Of a DNA stretch of 47,782 bases, positions 23,800 to 31,800 are shown piece after piece. Position 1 is the first letter of the stretch. Each line of letters opens with the position of its first letter. The notes under the pieces are model-generated. The model was given only the letters and a program-made list of their open reading frames with translations. It made no database searches and was not told where the DNA came from. Where the stretch lies: assembly GCA_002363615.1 (NCBI GenBank), contig DEWK01000021.1, forward strand, positions 1 through 47,782, read 5' to 3'. The DNA comes from Lachnospira sp. UBA3212 (GTDB taxonomy: Bacteria; Bacillota; Clostridia; Lachnospirales; Lachnospiraceae). The position numbers and the translations under genes were made by a program.

Positions 23800-24537
23800 A
23801 TGAATACGATTTTATTAGATTTAGATGGAACAATGCTTCCTATGGATCAGGACCTTTTTTTGCAAACCTTTTTTACGGCCTTAGAGGCTAGAATCGAGAC
23901 GGCCGGATTTGAAAAGGATAGGTGCATGAAAGCCTTTATGGAAGCCGTGAAAGCCATGAAAGTAAATGATGGAATGGCAAGTAATGCAAACGTCTTTTTA
24001 ATAATAGTAGAAAAATATTTGGGAAAGGACCAGGCGGGAGCCTTCCTTGAAGTCGTGGATGGATTTTACCAGGAGGATTTTGATGTGACAAGGCTTGTAA
24101 CAAGGCCGGATCCAAGACTGGGTAAGATGGTTCATCAATTAAAGGAAAAAAATTATAAATTGGCTCTTGCAACCACACCCTTATTTCCAAAGGCTGCAAC
24201 CTATAAGAGAATGGAATGGGCTGGGTTAAATCCTAAGGATTTTGATTTGATTACCACTTATGAGAATTCTCATTATGCAAAACCCAATCCGAAATATTTT
24301 AAAGAAATTATAAATAAATTAGAGACTGATGCAAGTGATTGCTTAATGGTAGGCAATGACACAGAAGATGATATGGGATGCATTCGCACTGGTATGGATA
24401 TTTTCTTTATTTCAAATTGTTTAATTAATAAAAAAAATATTGACTTGTCAGATTACAAACAGTCTGATTTAGATGCCTTTATTGAATTTGCAAAAGATCT
24501 TCCCAGACTTGGAAAAAAGAGTAGACGGGTAATTTAA
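23800..24537 (+). CDS. HAD-superfamily hydrolase
   Basis: A haloacid-dehalogenase-type hydrolase, probably a small-molecule phosphatase, 245 residues. Motif I is LLDLDGTMLP, with Asp 7 as nucleophile and Asp 9 as acid. Motif II is the Thr of ALATTP near residue 126, motif III is a Lys near residue 162 (YAKPNPKYF), and motif IV is VGNDTEDDMG. The helical cap lies between motifs I and II (about residues 16-95). The ATG starts 2 bases after the yebC stop and lacks a strong ribosome site of its own, so it relies on coupling. The substrate cannot be read from the sequence. A strong terminator follows. Confidence 0.85.
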   Translation: MNTILLDLDGTMLPMDQDLFLQTFFTALEARIETAGFEKDRCMKAFMEAVKAMKVNDGMASNANVFLIIVEKYLGKDQAGAFLEVVDGFYQEDFDVTRLVTRPDPRLGKMVHQLKEKNYKLALATTPLFPKAATYKRMEWAGLNPKDFDLITTYENSHYAKPNPKYFKEIINKLETDASDCLMVGNDTEDDMGCIRTGMDIFFISNCLINKKNIDLSDYKQSDLDAFIEFAKDLPRLGKKSRRVI

Positions 24538-24558
24538 ATTTAAATAAAATCAATTTTT

Positions 24559-24592
24559 AAATAGTCAAACTGAAAAGTTTGACTATTTTTTT
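24559..24592 (+). terminator. Terminator after the HAD gene
   Basis: A perfect 12-bp stem (24559-24570 with 24577-24588), a 6-nt loop and a run of T to 24592. Confidence 0.9.
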
Positions 24593-24627
24593 AAAAAAGA
24601 AAATTTGAAAAAAAATTTTCTGATTTC

Positions 24628-24656
24628 TTGAAATTAAAAAAAATATGTTGTATAGT
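24628..24656 (+). promoter_or_regulatory. Promoter of the DUF6465-like gene
   Basis: TTGAAA (24628-24633), a 17-bp A-rich spacer and TATAGT (24651-24656). A/T tracts upstream could act as an UP element for high expression. Confidence 0.65.
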
Positions 24657-24706
24657 AAAAATGTGTTTTGTAAGAGTTATTTTTTATTACAGAATGGAGG
24701 AAAAAT

Positions 24707-25087
24707 ATGGCAACAACTAAAAAAACTGTTACTGCATCAACTGAGGCAGTAAAAACTGTAGCGAAGGAAGTAGAAACCGCTAAGAAGGCAACTACTAAGG
24801 CTGCAGAAACCAAGGCAACCGCTAAGAAGGCAGCACCTTCCAAGAGAGGCAGAAAGCCAGGACAGAAGGCTGTAGCTGTTAAGACATTCGTTCAGTTCAA
24901 GGCACAGGATGTTGAAACAGAGAAGTTAATTGCTGCAGCAAAGAAGGATTGGGCTAAGAAGTACAAGAAGAAGACAGTAGATCTTGTAAGTATCAATCTT
25001 TATATTAAGCCGGAAGATAAGAAGGCATACTATGTGATCAATGACAATGATCTTGGCGATGTGCCTTTCACAAACGGGGAAGACTAA
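24707..25087 (+). CDS. Small Lys/Ala-rich protein, DUF6465-like, with AT-hook-like patch
   Basis: A protein of 126 residues in two parts. Residues 1-45 are a low-complexity Lys/Ala/Thr/Glu tail, like that of histone H1 or bacterial H1-like proteins (KKATTKAAETKATAKKAA). A basic patch KRGRKPGQK follows, close to an AT-hook. The second part, residues about 56-126, is a compact domain (FVQFKAQDVETEKLIAAAKK ... NLYIKPEDKKAYYVIND) that I recognise as resembling DUF6465 of Lachnospiraceae. A GGAGG site lies 7 nt before the ATG. The gene stands alone between its own promoter and terminator. DNA or RNA binding is likely from the charge; a nucleoid role is inference. Confidence 0.75.
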   Translation: MATTKKTVTASTEAVKTVAKEVETAKKATTKAAETKATAKKAAPSKRGRKPGQKAVAVKTFVQFKAQDVETEKLIAAAKKDWAKKYKKKTVDLVSINLYIKPEDKKAYYVINDNDLGDVPFTNGED

Positions 25088-25092
25088 TTTAT

Positions 25093-25136
25093 AAAAGATT
25101 CATCTTCAGTTTATGCTGGAAGTGAATCTTTTTTTT
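25093..25136 (+). terminator. Terminator of the DUF6465-like gene
   Basis: AAAAGATTCA (25093-25102) pairs with TGAATCTTTT (25123-25132), with an inner partial stem, and T continues to 25136. It begins 5 bases after the stop codon. Confidence 0.85.
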
Positions 25137-25214
25137 ATGAAAGAAAGTCTCTATCAGAAAAATGACAATACGAAAAAACACGAAAATCATTCGGGTAAAG
25201 TTAAAAAAAAGTCC

Positions 25215-25254
25215 TTATTTTATTGTTATTTTATACAAACTAACAATAAAATAA
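25215..25254. repeat. 14-bp perfect inverted repeat in the 313-base gap
   Basis: TTATTTTATTGTTA (25215-25228) and its exact inverse (25241-25254) are separated by 12 bases. It lies about 50 bases upstream of the promoter of the next gene. The rest of the gap (25088-25400) holds a terminator, this repeat, a cre-like site and a promoter; a short open frame there (25113-25358) has no ribosome site or coding character. Confidence 0.6.
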
Positions 25255-25296
25255 CACATTTTCTATGTGAAATTAACAGAAAATCTCTGAAAATCA

Positions 25297-25310
25297 CGAA
25301 AACGTTTGCA
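25297..25310 (+). promoter_or_regulatory. cre-like (CcpA) site overlapping the -35
   Basis: CGAAAACGTTTGCA agrees with the CcpA consensus TGWAANCGNTNWCA at 12 of 14 positions, including the central CG. It overlaps the -35 of the promoter of the 25401 gene, where CcpA would repress. Confidence 0.4.
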
Positions 25311-25334
25311 AAGCAAAAAGAATTCATGTATATT
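25306..25334 (+). promoter_or_regulatory. Promoter of the GLUG/BspA-like surface protein
   Basis: TTGCAA (25306-25311), a 17-bp spacer and TATATT (25329-25334), about 67 bases before the start codon. Confidence 0.55.
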
Positions 25335-25400
25335 TTATTTCGGCAAGTGAAAACTTGAATTAAAAAATTGTTCATGGGAAATGAAAGGAGAATGTAAACA

Positions 25401-27920
25401 ATGAAGAAAAGTCTTTGCAGTTTACTGGCAGTAAGCTTAACAGTGAGCGGACTTGTCACTTATCCAAAGGTGGCTTTGGCTAAGAATACGAGTATTAAGA
25501 CCATCACTCTTAGTAGCGCAAAAGACTTGCAAAACCTGCAAAATAGCATTGATGAGGCAAATGCGGATGAAATTGTGATCCTGGTGAACGAGGATATTTC
25601 CTATACCTCTAAGGATTGGGAAGCGGTTAATCTGATTGGGGAAAATGTGAACAGCCGCTTAAAAGTTACGGTTAAGGGTAATAATCATATTATTTACGGA
25701 TTATGTAATGCTGAGGCTGCTGATTCTGCCGTTTCTGCTGCCGGCTTATTTAATGCTTGTTATGCAGACCTTAGCGTTTATGATTTAACATTAAAGAATG
25801 CGTCCATCTATGGAAAAACTGAAAAGAATGGACAATATCAGGTAGTTACAGGGGATGCTTCTAACGCCGGAATGAAGGCCGGTGTCTTTGCAGGAGCGTT
25901 GAATTATGGTAGTTATTCATTTGAAAATTGTCAGGTTTCCAATGGAAGTATTTACGGTTCAAGCTACCTGGGTAGTTTTGTGGGTTATTCCAATATGGAA
26001 ATCAATATGAATAATTGTAGTACGGATCGTACATGTCAGGTAAATAGTTGCAGCTATAACAAGTCAGATAGCTATTATGTAGGTGGTATTTGCGGTTATG
26101 TAGCAGCTTGTAAATTTAATAAGGTAACCAATCAGGCATGTATTTCTGGAAGTGGTATAAATACGGCTTGGGGCATTGGTGGCTTATTAGGTGGAAATCG
26201 CCCTTTACTGGATATTAAGGATGAGAATAAGACCACTGTTGGAACTGCTTATTTTAAGGATTGTTGCAATGATGGAGATTTAGTACTTGATTTTGGTTTT
26301 TGTGTGGGAGGAATCATTGGTTGTGGTGATGCATATATTGAATCCTGCCAAAATAACGGTAACATTACTAATAAAACAGGTTCCAGAGTAGGCGGAATCC
26401 TAGGTTATGGTAATGCAGATATCAAATCCTGTGAAAATACCGGTGATATTAGCGGATTAAATATCACTTCGGGAAACACGGTTAGTGATATAAGAGAATC
26501 TGACTTTGTTGGAGGAATTGTCGGTTATTATATTAGTGGTACCATGGAAGATGTAAAAAACTCCGGAGAAATTACCGGAGATGACTGTGTAGGTGGAATT
26601 GCCGGTTACTCTTCAGGAACCATTCAATCTTCTGTGAATAAAGGAAATGTAAGCGGAGATGTTTACGTTGGTGGCACGGTTGGTGTTAATAATGGTAGTA
26701 TTTCTGATGCTTTAAATTCCGGCAAGGTAACAGGTAACAGCGAAGTTGCTGGAAACGTTGGTAAGGATGTTGGAACTTCTTCGGAATTAACAGATCTTTC
26801 TAATAATCAGACAGCGGTTGACGGACTTTCTGAAAATGGTACTATTATCTCTACTATTGTAGATTTGAATTCTGAGGGTGAGGTAAGTGCATTTGGCATG
26901 ACATTTGCGGTAAATCCGGTGGCAAGCGGTATGATTGGCCTTGTAGATGCCAAAAAGGACGGATTAACCTTACTTGCAATTCCTGCTGCAGGTTATAAGT
27001 TTACAGGATGGACCTTAAGCGGAAACTCACAGTTGACCACAGGAAATCTTAGCGATTTAAAGATTTCTATTTGTAAGGCAAAGGATAGCAAGGTCGTTGC
27101 AAACTTTAGTAAGATCAGTACGGGAGAGACCATTGTTGATGTGAACACCAACACTTATGAAGTGGATGGAACTCTTGTAATTACAGCAACTCCGGCTCAG
27201 GGTGGATCGGTAAATTATGTAAATTCTTCTGATGGAAGTATTTCACTTACTGCAGTTGCTGCAGATGGCTATGAGTTTGATAAGTGGGAGGTATCCGGTT
27301 CTGCAAACTTTGCAGAAGGTGTAGATGCAAAATCTGCCACAGCTACCTTTACTTATAGCAAAAATACAAGTGGAAAATTAGTTGCTTGCTTTAAGGCAAG
27401 TGTTGAAACCGTAGGCATGGGTAGTGAGATTAATGATGGGCTTTATCGCTATAAGATCACCAAGGCCGGAAGCAAGAAGACTAAGGGTCAGGTGAAACTT
27501 TTAGGCTTATACAAGAAAAATCTTAAGAAGGTAAAGGTTGCCACTACCATTAAGGTAGATGGAATTACTTACCAGGTAACCAGCATTGCTAAGAAGGCAT
27601 TTTACAAGAATAATAAGATTACAAGTGTTGTGATCGGAAAAAATGTAAAGACCATTGGAAATCTTGCTTTTGCAAAAATGAAGAAGCTTAAGAAGGTAAC
27701 CATTTGTTCTAAAAAATTAAGCAAGCTTTGCAAGTCAGTCTTTTCCGGAGATAAGAAGCTTGCCAGATTGGTGATTAAGTCTAAGAAATTAAAGTCGATT
27801 GGAATGGATTGCTTTAAAAACACCAAGAAGGGACTTGTTATTAAGGTTCCTGCAAGCAAGAAAAAAGCTTATGCGAAATTAATTAAAAAGTCAAAAGCAA
27901 AAAATGTAATTGTAAAATAA
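25401..27920 (+). CDS. Secreted mosaic surface protein: GLUG-like, InlB-B-like and BspA-like repeats
   Basis: A secreted protein of 839 residues. A signal peptide covers residues 1-27 (MKKSLCSLLAVSL ... VALA). Residues about 100-460 hold at least seven GLUG-like units of the type VGGIVGYYISGTMEDVKNSG, which fold as a beta-solenoid. Two units with FTGWTLSGNS and FDKWEVSGSA (about 475-670) resemble the divergent InlB B-repeat. The last 160 residues are very Lys-rich and include BspA-type leucine-rich repeats (ITSVVIGKNVKTIGNLAFAK). No LPXTG motif or membrane anchor is seen, so binding to the wall may rest on the cationic tail. The ATG has AAAGGAG 10 nt upstream. An adhesin-like role is inference. 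Confidence 0.82.
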   Translation: MKKSLCSLLAVSLTVSGLVTYPKVALAKNTSIKTITLSSAKDLQNLQNSIDEANADEIVILVNEDISYTSKDWEAVNLIGENVNSRLKVTVKGNNHIIYGLCNAEAADSAVSAAGLFNACYADLSVYDLTLKNASIYGKTEKNGQYQVVTGDASNAGMKAGVFAGALNYGSYSFENCQVSNGSIYGSSYLGSFVGYSNMEINMNNCSTDRTCQVNSCSYNKSDSYYVGGICGYVAACKFNKVTNQACISGSGINTAWGIGGLLGGNRPLLDIKDENKTTVGTAYFKDCCNDGDLVLDFGFCVGGIIGCGDAYIESCQNNGNITNKTGSRVGGILGYGNADIKSCENTGDISGLNITSGNTVSDIRESDFVGGIVGYYISGTMEDVKNSGEITGDDCVGGIAGYSSGTIQSSVNKGNVSGDVYVGGTVGVNNGSISDALNSGKVTGNSEVAGNVGKDVGTSSELTDLSNNQTAVDGLSENGTIISTIVDLNSEGEVSAFGMTFAVNPVASGMIGLVDAKKDGLTLLAIPAAGYKFTGWTLSGNSQLTTGNLSDLKISICKAKDSKVVANFSKISTGETIVDVNTNTYEVDGTLVITATPAQGGSVNYVNSSDGSISLTAVAADGYEFDKWEVSGSANFAEGVDAKSATATFTYSKNTSGKLVACFKASVETVGMGSEINDGLYRYKITKAGSKKTKGQVKLLGLYKKNLKKVKVATTIKVDGITYQVTSIAKKAFYKNNKITSVVIGKNVKTIGNLAFAKMKKLKKVTICSKKLSKLCKSVFSGDKKLARLVIKSKKLKSIGMDCFKNTKKGLVIKVPASKKKAYAKLIKKSKAKNVIVK

Positions 27921-27923
27921 TTT

Positions 27924-27960
27924 AAAAAACTACCGGTGATAAAACATCGGTAGTTTTTTT
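27924..27960 (+). terminator. Terminator of the surface-protein gene
   Basis: A 15-bp stem with one G-T pair (27924-27938 with 27945-27959), a 6-nt loop and a T run. Confidence 0.92.
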
Positions 27961-27980
27961 ACCTTCTTCCCTTATTTTAC

Positions 27981-28009
27981 TTGACAAAGAGGTTTATAAA
28001 TGTTATATT
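27981..28009 (+). promoter_or_regulatory. Promoter of tRNA-Leu
   Basis: TTGACA (27981-27986), a 17-bp spacer and TATATT (28004-28009), with transcription expected just before the tRNA. Confidence 0.75.
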
Positions 28010-28022
28010 TCTATATGATTTT

Positions 28023-28105
28023 GCAGGTGTGGCGGAATGGCAGACGCATCAGACTCAAAATCTGACGGTGGCAACATCGTGTGGGTTCAAGTCCCACCAC
28101 CTGCA
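28023..28105 (+). tRNA. tRNA-Leu (anticodon CAA)
   Basis: An 83-nt tRNA. The 7-bp acceptor stem is GCAGGTG with CACCTGC, and the discriminator base is A. The anticodon loop CTCAAAA gives anticodon CAA, reading UUG. A long variable arm (ACGGTGGCAACATCGT) marks a class II tRNA, as expected for leucine. The T arm is GTGGG-TTCAAGT-CCCAC. The 3' CCA is not encoded. Confidence 0.97.
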
Positions 28106-28113
28106 CTTGTTAA

Positions 28114-28141
28114 GCATCGCTAGAGCGGTGCATTTTTTTTT
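28114..28141 (+). terminator. Terminator of tRNA-Leu
   Basis: A 7-bp stem with one G-T pair (28114-28120 with 28125-28131), loop TAGA and nine T. Confidence 0.85.
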
Positions 28142-28161
28142 GCCTGACTAGAGGAGATTTT

Positions 28162-28536
28162 ATGGAATGTCGTGAGTTTCAAAAAAAGATTCCAGTCTTT
28201 GTGGAACATGAATTAAATAGAAGCAGTGAAGAACGAATGAAGACAGTAATTCCAAGGGATGAACTTTTGGGATTTGTGGATCATGCTTCCAATTGCAAGA
28301 CCTGTCATGATGATTTAGAAATATATTATATGGCCTTAGTGGGATATGATCTTGCTAAAAGTGATGCCTCCGCATCCTTTGATTTTTCAGGCATGCTAAA
28401 GAAGCGGTTATCGGTGATTGAGGACAATATAAAAAAGAGAATTCTTTTAGAAAAAAGTTTAGTTTTTTGTATGTGGTTAGGAAGGATTTCAGTTTATTTG
28501 CTTTTAATCTTGTGCTTTATCGTTTTTTTGTTCTAG
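28162..28536 (+). CDS. Small membrane protein with zf-HC2-like (anti-sigma type) zinc finger
   Basis: A protein of 124 residues. The N-terminus starts with Cys 3 in MECREFQKKIP. The pattern HASNCKTCHDD (His, three residues, Cys, two residues, Cys) near residues 41-51 follows, which is the layout of the ZAS/zf-HC2 finger of anti-sigma factors. Residues about 100-124 are one hydrophobic helix (ISVYLLLILCFIVFLF) ending at the C-terminus. So it would be a cytoplasmic zinc finger tethered to the membrane. No sigma factor gene is adjacent; polA follows after 33 bases. GAGGAG lies 5 nt before the ATG. The fold is a fair guess; the partner is unknown. Confidence 0.65.
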   Translation: MECREFQKKIPVFVEHELNRSSEERMKTVIPRDELLGFVDHASNCKTCHDDLEIYYMALVGYDLAKSDASASFDFSGMLKKRLSVIEDNIKKRILLEKSLVFCMWLGRISVYLLLILCFIVFLF

Positions 28537-28569
28537 TACCAGTGATAATAATTGTGGAGGGGTTATTCT

Positions 28570-31200
28570 ATGAATAAAAAATTAATGTTAATAGATGGAC
28601 ATAGTATCTTAAATCGTGCTTTTTATGGGATTCCAAATTTAACCAATAGCGAGGGCCTTCATACCAACGCAGTTTATGGTTTTTTAAATATTATGTTTCG
28701 CTTTCTTGATGAAGAAAATCCAGATTATCTAATGGTGGCCTTTGATGTGCATCAACCTACCTTCCGTCATGAAATGTATGATGGTTATAAGGCTACAAGA
28801 CACAAGATGCCGGAAGAACTTGTGGAGCAGGTACCAATGATTCAAGAGGTTCTTAAGGCTATGGACATTAAGGTTGTTACACTTTCAGGATATGAAGCAG
28901 ATGATATTTTAGGAACCCTTTCGAAACAGGGAGAAGAAGCAGGAATGGATGTAACTGTGATTTCCGGAGATCGGGATTTATTACAGTTAGCTTCTGATCA
29001 GGTGAAGATTAGAATTCCAAAAACCAAGGGAGGAAAAACTGAGGTAGAGGATTATAATCGTAAGGATGTGATTGAAAAATATCAGGTTACCCCAGAAGAG
29101 TTTATTGAAGTAAAAGCCTTGATGGGAGATTCCTCTGATAATATTATTGGCGTTAGTGGAATTGGTGAAAAAACAGCCATTAAGATTATTAACCAGTATC
29201 ATTCCATTGAGAATGCTTATGAACATGTATCGGAAATAAAGCCTCCTCGTGCCTCTAAAAATCTGGAAGCGGAAATTGAGGTGGCAAGGTTTGCAAAAAA
29301 ACTGGTAACTATTTGTAGAACTGCTCCGGTTTCTGTTACAATTGAAGAAGGAAGCAGAAAGGATTTCTATACGAAAGAAGCCTATGAACTCTTTGTGAAA
29401 TTGGAGTTTAAAAATTTCTTATCTCGTTTTGATAATCTTAGTTTAAGTAACCAGTGCGAAGAGTCTTTTACTATGATTGGTGATTTCAATCAGGCCATTG
29501 GCTTGTTTGATCAGATGAAAAAGCAGGAAGAGGCAGCATTTGTTATACTTCAGGAAAATAAGGAATTTTTTGGTGTTTCTTTAAGTTTATCAGAAAAGGA
29601 AAACTATTACATTCCTGCCGGTGGATTTATAAATGAAGACCTTATTAATAATTATATTAAGGATTATACGGGTACCCTTTACACCCTACATTTAAAGGAA
29701 GAATATGAATTTTTTGAAGGATTGTCAAAAATTCAGGTAAAGGACCTTGGGCTTGCAGCTTATTTATTAAATCCTATTTCAGATCAGTTTGATAGTGATT
29801 ACTTAGCAAACAAGTATTTAGGGTTAAATGTTCCTTCTTATCAAGATTTGTTTAAGAAAAAAAGCTTAAAGGAAGTCCTAGAGACAGAACCAGATACCTT
29901 TAAGATTTATGCTTGTTATCAGTCCTATGTATGTTTTCAGGCTGGGAATAAGATTTTAAACAAGTTAGAGGAACTGGGGATGAAGGAACTTTATGAAGAA
30001 GTGGAACTTCCTTTGACCTACGTACTCTATGATATGACTAAAACCGGGGTGATTGTAAAAAAGGATGCTCTTAGTGATTACAGTAAGGTTTTACAAGAAG
30101 AGTTAAGTGAACTTCAAAATCAAATCTATCAGGAAGCCGGGGAAGAGTTTAATATTAATTCTCCAAAGCAGTTGGGGATTGTGCTGTTTGAAAAGATGGG
30201 AATTGAAGGAGGTAAAAAAAACAAGACCGGTTATTCAACTTCCGCAGATTTATTGGAAAAACTTGCCCCATCCGCACCGATTATCAAATTGATTTTACAA
30301 TATAGAAAACTGGCAAAATTAAAATCTACTTATGCAGATGCTCTCCCTTCTTACATCAAGGAGGATGGAAGGATTCATGGGAAATTCCACCAGATGGTTA
30401 CAGCCACTGGAAGAATTTCTTCTTCAGATCCTAATCTTCAGAATATTCCGATTCGAATGGAGATGGGAAAGGTCTTCCGTAAGGTATTTGTTCCTAGGGA
30501 AGGGGCCTTGTTTGTAGATGCGGATTATTCTCAGATTGAACTTCGGATTTTAGCTCATATGTCCGGAGATGAGAATCTGATTTCTGCCTTTAATAATCAT
30601 GAGGATATTCATACCATGACGGCTTCTCATGTCTTTCATGTGCCGGTGGAGGAAGTAACCCCGGAACTCAGAAGGAATGCCAAGGCGGTTAATTTTGGAA
30701 TTGTTTATGGAATTTCAGCTTTTGGTCTAGGAGAAGATCTTAATATTTCCAGAAAGGAAGCAGAGTCGTATATTAAGGAATACTTTGCTATGTTTCCTAA
30801 GGTTAAGGAATTCCTGGATCAATGTGTAGAGCAAGCCAAAAAAGATGGGGCAATTGAAACGATCTTTCATCGAATTCGTCCGATTCCTGAATTATCTTCC
30901 TCAAACTATATGGAAAGAGAATTTGGTAAGAGAATAGCCATGAATTCTCCGGTTCAGGGAACGGCGGCAGATATTATGAAGATTGCCATGGTAAAGGTGG
31001 CAAAAAGACTAGAAAAAGAAAATCTTAAGTCAAAGATTGTACTACAGGTTCATGATGAATTATTGGTAGAAGCGCCAATGGATGAAGTGGATGTGGTAAA
31101 AAAGATATTAGAAGAAGAAATGTCAGGAGCTGCAAACCTTGCTGTAAAACTTGAGGTAGAGGTCCTGACAGGTAAAAATTGGTTGGAGGCACATGAATGA
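28570..31200 (+). CDS. polA: DNA polymerase I
   Basis: Family A DNA polymerase for Okazaki fragment processing and repair, 876 residues. Residues about 1-290 are the 5' nuclease (DGHSILNRAFYG, GYEADDILGTL, SGDRDLLQL, LMGDSSDNIIGVSGIG). Residues about 295-470 occupy the place of the 3'-5' proofreading domain, but the metal-binding DxE pattern is absent (EEAAFVILQENKEF), so proofreading looks lost, as in several Gram-positive enzymes. The polymerase part has motif A DADYSQIELRILAHMSGD, motif B RRNAKAVNFGIVYG and motif C QVHDELLVEAP. I chose the ATG at 28570, with GGAGGGG 7 nt upstream. The stop overlaps the coaE start by 3 bases. Confidence 0.96.
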   Translation: MNKKLMLIDGHSILNRAFYGIPNLTNSEGLHTNAVYGFLNIMFRFLDEENPDYLMVAFDVHQPTFRHEMYDGYKATRHKMPEELVEQVPMIQEVLKAMDIKVVTLSGYEADDILGTLSKQGEEAGMDVTVISGDRDLLQLASDQVKIRIPKTKGGKTEVEDYNRKDVIEKYQVTPEEFIEVKALMGDSSDNIIGVSGIGEKTAIKIINQYHSIENAYEHVSEIKPPRASKNLEAEIEVARFAKKLVTICRTAPVSVTIEEGSRKDFYTKEAYELFVKLEFKNFLSRFDNLSLSNQCEESFTMIGDFNQAIGLFDQMKKQEEAAFVILQENKEFFGVSLSLSEKENYYIPAGGFINEDLINNYIKDYTGTLYTLHLKEEYEFFEGLSKIQVKDLGLAAYLLNPISDQFDSDYLANKYLGLNVPSYQDLFKKKSLKEVLETEPDTFKIYACYQSYVCFQAGNKILNKLEELGMKELYEEVELPLTYVLYDMTKTGVIVKKDALSDYSKVLQEELSELQNQIYQEAGEEFNINSPKQLGIVLFEKMGIEGGKKNKTGYSTSADLLEKLAPSAPIIKLILQYRKLAKLKSTYADALPSYIKEDGRIHGKFHQMVTATGRISSSDPNLQNIPIRMEMGKVFRKVFVPREGALFVDADYSQIELRILAHMSGDENLISAFNNHEDIHTMTASHVFHVPVEEVTPELRRNAKAVNFGIVYGISAFGLGEDLNISRKEAESYIKEYFAMFPKVKEFLDQCVEQAKKDGAIETIFHRIRPIPELSSSNYMEREFGKRIAMNSPVQGTAADIMKIAMVKVAKRLEKENLKSKIVLQVHDELLVEAPMDEVDVVKKILEEEMSGAANLAVKLEVEVLTGKNWLEAHE

Positions 31201-31775
31201 TACTTGGTATTACAGGTGGAGTAGGCTCTGGAAAGAGCGCTGTACTAAAAATACTAAAAAAGGAATACCAGGCAGATATCATTGAATTAGATGCAATCGG
31301 TAAAGAGGTAGTCCTTCCGGGAACAATCGGTTATGTAAAGGTAAAAGAAGCATTTCCGGAAGCCCTAAAGAAGGATGGAAGTTTAGACCGGGAAAAACTG
31401 GCGGAAATTATTTTTTTGGATCCGGAAAAGAAGGCTGCCATGAACGCCTTGATTCATCCCTTGGTTTATGACGAGATGATTAGGAGAATTCAGTCTTCTA
31501 AGGCTTCCTTGATTGTTGTAGAATCTGCCATTTTATTAACTTGTGGCTATCCGAAATTTTGGGATAAGCTTTGGTTTATTTATTGTGCAAGAAAAATACG
31601 TGAGAAACGCTTGAAGGAAACCAGAAATTATTCCCTTGAGAAAATAAAAAGTATGATGGCTCAACAACCCTCTGTGGAATTTTTCAAGAACCATGCAGAT
31701 TATTTGATTGATAACAGTGGTTCTCTTTCAGGTACTAGGGAGCAAATTGATAAAATACTGAAGATTATGCTGTAG
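31197..31775 (+). CDS. coaE: Dephospho-CoA kinase
   Basis: Last step of coenzyme A synthesis: phosphorylation of dephospho-CoA at the 3' hydroxyl. It has 192 residues, the usual length. The Walker A loop is GGVGSGKSA at the N-terminus, the substrate site is ELDAIGKEV (family DAD/DxI), and LIHPLVYDEM is the conserved HP helix. The lid is near RKIREKRLKE. The ATG overlaps the polA stop (ATGA), and GGAGG stands inside the end of polA, so translation is coupled. The polA-coaE order is common in Firmicutes. Confidence 0.95.
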   Translation: MILGITGGVGSGKSAVLKILKKEYQADIIELDAIGKEVVLPGTIGYVKVKEAFPEALKKDGSLDREKLAEIIFLDPEKKAAMNALIHPLVYDEMIRRIQSSKASLIVVESAILLTCGYPKFWDKLWFIYCARKIREKRLKETRNYSLEKIKSMMAQQPSVEFFKNHADYLIDNSGSLSGTREQIDKILKIML

Positions 31776-31800
31776 GGGAGGCCTTTGAAAGGAGAAGTAG

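Noticed and set aside
25215..25254. Rex operator
   Set aside because: TTGTTA and TAACAA are present, but they are 12 bases apart instead of the short spacing of Rex sites.
25113..25358. Small protein gene in the gap before 25401
   Set aside because: No ribosome site, odd composition, and it runs over a terminator tail, an inverted repeat and a promoter.
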